A DNA stretch of 9,977 nt from Nitrospinota bacterium (GTDB lineage: Bacteria; Nitrospirota; Thermodesulfovibrionia; Thermodesulfovibrionales; UBA1546), in assembly GCA_018896985.1 (NCBI GenBank), contig JAHILQ010000002.1, positions 1-9,977 of the forward strand, written 5' to 3'. The notes beneath the pieces were generated by a model. That model saw only the letters and a list, made by a program, of their open reading frames with translations, had not been told where the DNA came from and made no database searches. This document shows, piece by piece, positions 6,820-9,977 of this stretch; position 1 is the stretch's first letter, and each line of letters opens with the position of its first letter. The position numbers and the translations under genes were made by a program.

Positions 6820-7323
6820 TCATTTGCTGACTTTCTGAATAATTTCTTCCGCAATCTCAAGAGGCGTCTTATTTTCTGTATCTATCATTATATCCGCTTT
6901 TGCATAATAAGGCATTCTGAATTTAAGAAGCTCCCTAATTTTCTTTAAAGGGTCTTCTACCTGAAGCAATGGCCTGTCATCATTATTGCTTGTCCGTTTG
7001 AATATGGTCTCAGGTGTGGCTGTAAGGCAGATTATTACTCCGTTTTCTCTCAACGCATCCATATTCTCCTGCCTCAAGACAGCGCCGCCGCCTGTTGAGA
7101 TAATAACATTTTTGTTTTTAGAAAGTTTTTTTATCATCTCCGCCTCAATGTCCCTGAACCTCGGCTCTCCGAACTGTTTAAATATCCCAGTGATTTTCAT
7201 CCTCTGAGATTTTTCTATTTCTGTATCAACGTCGATTGCCTTCCAGCCAAGGACTTTTGAAAGTTCTTGGCTCACCTCGGATTTCCCTGTTCCCATAAAA
7301 CCGGTCAGCACAATATTTTTCAT
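6820..7323 (-). CDS. aroK: Shikimate kinase AroK
   Basis: From ATG 7323 the protein has 167 residues, typical for this P-loop kinase, which phosphorylates shikimate at O3 with ATP. Walker A is GFMGTGKS at 8-15. The shikimate-binding 'DVD' is at 31-33 and Arg57 lies in 'FGEPRFRDIE'. The glycine triplet STGGGAV is at 76-82, the lid arginine is Arg117 (DDRPLL), and Arg136 lies in 'FRMPYY'. An in-frame ATG at 7338 adds MKNIG, so the protein would begin MKNIG-MKNIV. The frame is open back to 7530, but that stretch is not family-like. No SD precedes either ATG. A TTGACA at 7353-7358 (minus strand) could be a -35 for a local promoter. It belongs to the aroC-aroK-aroB gene set. Confidence 0.92.
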   Translation of the reverse strand: MKNIVLTGFMGTGKSEVSQELSKVLGWKAIDVDTEIEKSQRMKITGIFKQFGEPRFRDIEAEMIKKLSKNKNVIISTGGGAVLRQENMDALRENGVIICLTATPETIFKRTSNNDDRPLLQVEDPLKKIRELLKFRMPYYAKADIMIDTENKTPLEIAEEIIQKVSK

Positions 7324-7655
7324 GCCGATATTTTTCATTATATTTGAGATTATGTCAATCGCATTTACCCGAATAATGCAGACATTGCTCAAAAATTTTT
7401 TTAACTCGAAAAATACAGTTGACAGGGGTATAGGTGAGTGAAAAGTCTTTTGCAGCAACACCTTTGACATGCCATGATCAATTCTTGATGTGCATAATTT
7501 TATACAGGCAGCCTTTGTGAAGTGCATCATGGCATAAGATAAATCATGTTGTATCTAAAGACTTTGAAGGCATCTATGCCCCTGTGCTTTAAGATTAATT
7601 GAATTATTTAAATGGGTTTCTGAAAACGATATGTCTGCTTATATAAGGCTTATGA
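7324..7655 (-). other. aroC-aroK spacer with an open but unassigned frame
   Basis: The aroK frame stays open upstream to an ATG at 7530 (about 69 extra codons). The encoded segment ('SPIPLSTVFFELKKFLSNV') resembles nothing I recognise and is absent from typical shikimate kinases, so I treat it as non-coding or a remnant. TTGACA at 7353-7358 may be a -35 element. From 7531 to 7655 the sequence is AT-rich with no ORF, tRNA or strong hairpin. Confidence 0.45.
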
Positions 7656-8873
7656 TCAGAACTTGGAAAGATAGCTCAGGTAAGAGTTGTAGTTTCTTTT
7701 AACCTCTGCCATGCTGTCGCCGCCGAACTTCTCCAAGAAGGTATCAGCTATAACAAGCGCTGTCATAGCCTCGCCTACAACGCCTGCAGCAGGCACAGCA
7801 CATATATCAGAACGTTCGTAGGCTGCTTTGAATGGTTTTTTTGTATTGATATCAACCGAGTGAAGGGGTTTTCTTAAAGTAGGTATTGGTTTCATTGCAG
7901 CCCTTATTATTATCGGCATCCCGTTTGTCATCCCGCCCTCAATTCCGCCTGCATTATTTGTCTTCCGATAAAATTTTGAATTTTGAATTTTGAATTTTGA
8001 ATTTTTGTAAAATATCTCATCCATCACCTCTGACCCTGATTTCTTGCTCATTTCAAAACCCATGCCGATTTCAACACCTTTAATAGCCTGAATAGACATC
8101 AATGCCTGAGCAAGTTTCCCGTCAAGCCGTTTGTCCCATTGTATGTGACTGCCGAGTCCGACAGGGACGCCTGTTGCAAAGACCTCAAAGATTCCGCCAA
8201 GAGAATTTCCTTCTTTTGCAGCCTTGTCTATTAGTTGAACCATATTTTTTGATGAGGGTTTATCAGGACATCTCACAGGTGACTTCTCAGCCTTCCTATA
8301 AAGAACTGCAATCTCCGTTTCTGAACTTTGAACTTTGAATTTTGAACTTTGAACTTCACCTATCTGTATAACATAACTGCCTATCTTGATGCCAAACTCT
8401 GACAAAAACCTCTTTGTTATTGCTCCAAGAGCTGCCCTCATTGCTGTTTCCCTTGCACTTGAGCGTTCAAGAATATTCCTCATATCATGGGTGTCATACT
8501 TGAGAGCACCTGCAAGATCGGCATGTCCTGGTCTCGGACGAGTAACAAATCCCCCCATCCCCCCTTTACTAAAGGGGGGCGAGGGGGGATTATCCGAACT
8601 CATAACATCTTTCCAATTCTCCCAGTCTTTATTTTCTATGAGGAGGGCTATGGGAGAGCCGATTGTTTTGCCGAAACGGATGCCTGACAGTACTTGAGCG
8701 CGGTCAGTCTCTATCTTCATTCTTCCGCCGCGGCCGTGGCCTCCCTGTCTTCTTCTAAGGTCTCTGTCTATGTCGCCGGAAGAAACAGCAAGCCCTGAAG
8801 GAATTCCTTCAAGAATTCCTATAAGGGCTTTGCCGTGCGATTCTCCTGAGGTGAGGTATCTTAGATTTGCCAT
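7656..8873 (-). CDS. aroC: Chorismate synthase AroC with three repeat-derived inserts
   Basis: The 405 residues are somewhat long for the family, which is commonly 350-390. The enzyme turns EPSP into chorismate with reduced FMN, the last step of the shikimate pathway. Signatures are intact: 'SGESHGKALIGILEGIPSG' at 9-27, 'RRRQGGHGRGGRM' at 40-52, 'TRPRPGHADLAGALKYD' at 111-127, 'MRNILERSSARET' at 131-143, 'RKTNNAGGIEGGM' at 303-315 and 'RSDICAVPAAGVVGEAM' at 354-370. Three stretches are low-complexity and match DNA repeats: residues 95-109, 174-185 and 289-301. All lie between conserved blocks, so activity is probably kept. The ATG lies 9 nt after the hepT stop, so aroC is probably read from the mntA-hepT transcript. 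No good SD is seen. Confidence 0.93.
   Translation of the reverse strand: MANLRYLTSGESHGKALIGILEGIPSGLAVSSGDIDRDLRRRQGGHGRGGRMKIETDRAQVLSGIRFGKTIGSPIALLIENKDWENWKDVMSSDNPPSPPFSKGGMGGFVTRPRPGHADLAGALKYDTHDMRNILERSSARETAMRAALGAITKRFLSEFGIKIGSYVIQIGEVQSSKFKVQSSETEIAVLYRKAEKSPVRCPDKPSSKNMVQLIDKAAKEGNSLGGIFEVFATGVPVGLGSHIQWDKRLDGKLAQALMSIQAIKGVEIGMGFEMSKKSGSEVMDEIFYKNSKFKIQNSKFYRKTNNAGGIEGGMTNGMPIIIRAAMKPIPTLRKPLHSVDINTKKPFKAAYERSDICAVPAAGVVGEAMTALVIADTFLEKFGGDSMAEVKRNYNSYLSYLSKF
7971..8007 (-). repeat. Heptamer tract (TTCAAAA) inside aroC, residues 289-301
   Basis: About five copies of TTTTGAA on the plus strand (TTCAAAA on the coding strand) encode 'YKNSKFKIQNSKF'. The period is 7 nt, so three units (21 nt) encode one cycle of the heptapeptide KFKIQNS. 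It sits just before the conserved 'YRKTNNAGGIEGG' block. Confidence 0.85.
8322..8356 (-). repeat. Heptamer tract (TTCAAAG/A) inside aroC, residues 174-185
   Basis: Five units of a TTTGAAC/T heptamer on the plus strand encode 'VQSSKFKVQSSE'. Unit and orientation match the tract at 7971-8007, with C/T variants between units. It sits after the conserved 'GSYVIQIGE' strand, in a segment that I recall as variable in chorismate synthases. Confidence 0.85.
8548..8591. repeat. 44-nt G/C-tract palindrome inserted in the aroC frame, residues 95-109
   Basis: AATCCCCCC and CCCCCCTTT on the left are mirrored by AAAGGGGGG and GGGGGGATT on the right around a 3-nt centre (ACT), with only the 2-3 nt between C-blocks mismatched. 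On the coding strand it reads 'NPPSPPFSKGGMGGF'. It lies between the conserved 'NKDWENW' and 'TRPRPGHADL' segments. It has the look of an intergenic palindromic element, like the C-rich hairpins at 9813-9906. Confidence 0.85.
8829..8849. repeat. 21-nt direct repeat, internal copy (5' part of aroC)
   Basis: These 21 bases are identical to 9957-9977, the last bases of the window. On the minus strand they encode SGESHGK, the most conserved N-terminal motif of chorismate synthase. The similarity does not extend on the aroC-interior side, where the bases differ at once. Confidence 0.9.
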
Positions 8874-8882
8874 ATCGTTTGC

Positions 8883-9311
8883 TTATCTCTCTTTCTCCAA
8901 AAAAACACTTATATATCTTGCAAATTCCCTAAAATCATCTAACCGATTCACAAGATGATTATAAAGCACTCCATAATCTATTCCTGTATATTCATGAACG
9001 AGGATGTTTCTGAAACCTGCTATGCCTTTAATACGCCCTGCAAAATCAGAAGGGACAATCCCTTCCTCGCCTAATATCCTGATTATGTCTTCGTTATCGT
9101 CAGGGCTTTCGAATCCCTTCTCTGCAATTATGTGATTTCCAATATCCAGAATGCACTCTATCGCAACTTGAAAATTCCTCTCAACAGCGCTTAAAAGCAC
9201 CTCATTGCTCACTAATTCCTCGAATGTAATATTACCTGACTGCTGAAGTATCTGGAGCGCTTTTTCTAATCTTTTCAATCGAGTATTTATGACTTCCCTT
9301 GAAATAACCAA
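8883..9311 (-). CDS. hepT: HepT-like HEPN-domain toxin (DUF86)
   Basis: The 142-residue protein is all-helical. It carries the HEPN RNase motif Rx4HxY as RNILVHEY, with Arg101, His106 and Tyr108, the family's active site. HepT proteins dimerise and pair with a minimal nucleotidyltransferase, MntA, which in studied systems neutralises the toxin by AMPylating the Tyr. The start is TTG at 9311, chosen because AAGGAG at 9320-9325 lies 8 nt upstream and no in-frame ATG precedes 'VISREVINTRLKRLEKAL', which is the expected first helix. It overlaps the end of mntA by 80 nt in another frame. It ends 9 nt before aroC. The nucleotidyltransferase comes first, the reverse of the Shewanella hepT-mntA order as I recall it. 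Confidence 0.88.
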   Translation of the reverse strand: MVISREVINTRLKRLEKALQILQQSGNITFEELVSNEVLLSAVERNFQVAIECILDIGNHIIAEKGFESPDDNEDIIRILGEEGIVPSDFAGRIKGIAGFRNILVHEYTGIDYGVLYNHLVNRLDDFREFARYISVFLEKER

Positions 9312-9726
9312 AATCTCCTCTCCTTATTCTCTCATGAAGGATTCTGTCCTGAACCCTCCTGAGATGGATTGTATCGAGATACCTCATTGTGGCTTTTGCT
9401 GTGTATTCTCTGCACTTTTCTTCATCCTTTGAAAAGAGTAAGATGCCTTTTTTAATTATCTCATGTGAGAGCAAAGGTGATGCAACATTCAAGATGACAA
9501 TATCAACTTTATCAGATGAAAGAACTTCTATCAGGTCAGTGATGATATTAAGTTTTATAAAACCGCAATTCTTGCTGTTAATGCTACTCTTCAAAAGCAC
9601 TGCAATGTCAATATCACTCAAAGGACCCGGCCTTTTTGAAGCATAAGAGCCAAAGATATAGGCAGCGATTACATCATTTCGCGAATAAAGATAATCCTTA
9701 AGCCTCTCCACATCCAGTTTTTTCAT
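9232..9726 (-). CDS. mntA: MntA-like minimal nucleotidyltransferase antitoxin
   Basis: From ATG 9726 the protein has 164 residues. It shows the nucleotidyltransferase signature GSx10DxD exactly: Gly26-Ser27, then Asp38 and Asp40 (SDIDIAVL). A third acidic residue, Asp75, is in 'KVDIVIL'. These bind metal and ATP. The family can AMPylate the partner HEPN toxin. The end 'RRVQDRILHERIRRGDFGYFKG' looks like the usual C-terminus. The last 26 residues overlap the hepT start region in a different frame and may be an out-of-frame tail. An upstream in-frame ATG (9810) would add 28 non-family-like residues, so it is rejected. A -10-like box lies 8 nt before the chosen ATG. Confidence 0.88.
   Translation of the reverse strand: MKKLDVERLKDYLYSRNDVIAAYIFGSYASKRPGPLSDIDIAVLLKSSINSKNCGFIKLNIITDLIEVLSSDKVDIVILNVASPLLSHEIIKKGILLFSKDEEKCREYTAKATMRYLDTIHLRRVQDRILHERIRRGDFGYFKGSHKYSIEKIRKSAPDTSAVR
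9315..9325 (-). promoter_or_regulatory. Double Shine-Dalgarno (AAGGAGAGGAG) for hepT TTG start
   Basis: On the minus strand AAGGAG ends 8 nt, and the overlapping GAGGAG ends 3 nt, before TTG at 9311. The first has ideal spacing and supports the TTG start. The site lies inside the mntA reading frame, so ribosomes translating mntA pass through it before hepT initiates. Confidence 0.7.
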
Positions 9727-9734
9727 GACATTAT

Positions 9735-9740
9735 GGTATA
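9735..9740 (-). promoter_or_regulatory. Candidate -10 box for the mntA-hepT-aroC transcript
   Basis: TATACC on the minus strand matches four of six positions of TATAAT. It ends 8 nt before the mntA ATG, with a TTTACT 16 nt upstream as a weak -35. No SD is present. If real, transcription would start next to the ATG, as proposed for the genes at 157, 678 and 3656. Confidence 0.3.
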
Positions 9741-9812
9741 AAAAAATATAGCGGAAAGTAAAGCACATCCTCACACCCAAATCCCGATTTAGAAAATGTC
9801 CCTTTCTCATAA

Positions 9813-9906
9813 CTCCCCTCCCCTTGTGGAAGGGGATAGAGGGGAGGGGTAACCTTCTGGGTTGTTTTCACCCTCACCCTCACCCTCTCCCATCAAGGGA
9901 GAGGGG
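9813..9906. repeat. C/G-rich palindromic intergenic repeat, two hairpins
   Basis: The first hairpin has CTCCCCT (9813-9819) and CCCCTT (9820-9825) pairing with AAGGGG (9830-9835) and AGGGGAG (9840-9846), with an ATAG bulge. The second is CCCTCTCCC (9883-9891)/GGGAGAGGG (9897-9905) around ATCAA, preceded by short CCCTCA tandem units (9871-9887). This style of repeat is widespread in bacterial intergenic DNA and resembles the palindrome inside aroC. It has no following T-run. Confidence 0.7.
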
Positions 9907-9956
9907 ACTTTGAGGAATTTCTATCTCTGTTTTAGGGTCACATATCCAAACTAATG

Positions 9957-9977
9957 TTTGCCGTGCGATTCTCCTGA
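9957..9977. repeat. 21-nt direct repeat, terminal copy at the window end
   Basis: This is identical to 8829-8849 in aroC and ends exactly at the last base of the window. Just inside this copy the sequence differs from aroC, and the minus-strand frame reads SGESHGKH then a stop. So there is no second aroC gene here, only the shared 21-mer. It may be a de Bruijn graph overlap at a contig end. Confidence 0.9.

Noticed and set aside
8574..8588. G-quadruplex in the aroC palindrome
   Set aside because: Only two G6 blocks lie on each strand, and each can pair with the matching C6 blocks, so a hairpin is far more likely.
8386..8697. Plus-strand ORFs across the aroC palindrome ('NPPIPPLLKGGEGG')
   Set aside because: The palindrome is open on both strands, so antisense frames pass through it. 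The surrounding sequence is clearly aroC.
9727..9810. 28-residue N-terminal extension of MntA
   Set aside because: The extra residues are not family-like. The nucleotidyltransferase fold starts at 'MKKLDVERLKDYL', and a -10-like box falls inside the extension.
9871..9906. Short tandem CCCTCA units as a CRISPR or VNTR locus
   Set aside because: There are only about three 6-nt units with no spacers, and they form part of a hairpin-type dispersed repeat.
9957..9977. A second aroC gene or 5' fragment at the window end
   Set aside because: Only 21 nt match, and the minus-strand frame runs into a stop right after SGESHGKH. What lies beyond 9977 is unseen.

Overview
The window looks like chromosomal DNA of a Gram-negative, probably anaerobic bacterium of moderate-to-low GC. 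It encodes a lipobox lipoprotein and the selenocysteine elongation factor SelB. Its intergenic gaps hold small TGTCAT/ATGACA-ended palindromic repeats of a kind common in Nitrospirota and Desulfobacterota genomes. A Nitrospirota-like source is my best guess, inferred from protein flavour and repeats rather than a marker gene. The odd length and an exact 21-nt terminal repeat suggest that base 9977 is a contig end.

Layout. Bases 1-1195 (+) hold a membrane-anchored NTF2-like-looking protein and a tight pair of small conserved-looking hypothetical genes. Bases 1512-3400 (-) hold pdxA (vitamin B6 synthesis), then a decayed helical-protein gene with a frameshift and an in-frame TAG, then a small lipoprotein translationally abutted to it. 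The divergent gap 3401-3655 carries nested inverted repeats and a good promoter for selB (3656-5536, +). Bases 5558-9726 (-) read mntA-hepT-aroC-aroK-aroB. This is three shikimate-pathway enzymes (3-dehydroquinate synthase, shikimate kinase, chorismate synthase) preceded by an overlapping nucleotidyltransferase/HEPN (MntA/HepT-type) toxin-antitoxin pair lying 9 nt from aroC.

The metabolic genes look functional: their catalytic and metal-binding motifs are present. The most unusual feature is chorismate synthase. Its reading frame carries three repeat-derived inserts, one G/C-tract palindrome and two heptamer-repeat tracts. All are in frame and all fall where I recall the family being variable. 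Both heptamer tracts lie in the only orientation free of stop codons.

Several genes (157, 678, 3656 on +, and mntA at 9726 on -) have no Shine-Dalgarno sequence but a TATAAT-like box 6-8 nt before the ATG, which suggests leaderless transcripts. The internal genes at 935, 2006 and 9311 have strong SD sequences. I found no tRNA, rRNA, CRISPR array, transposase or clear rho-independent terminator. I did not find a convincing wholly new system.
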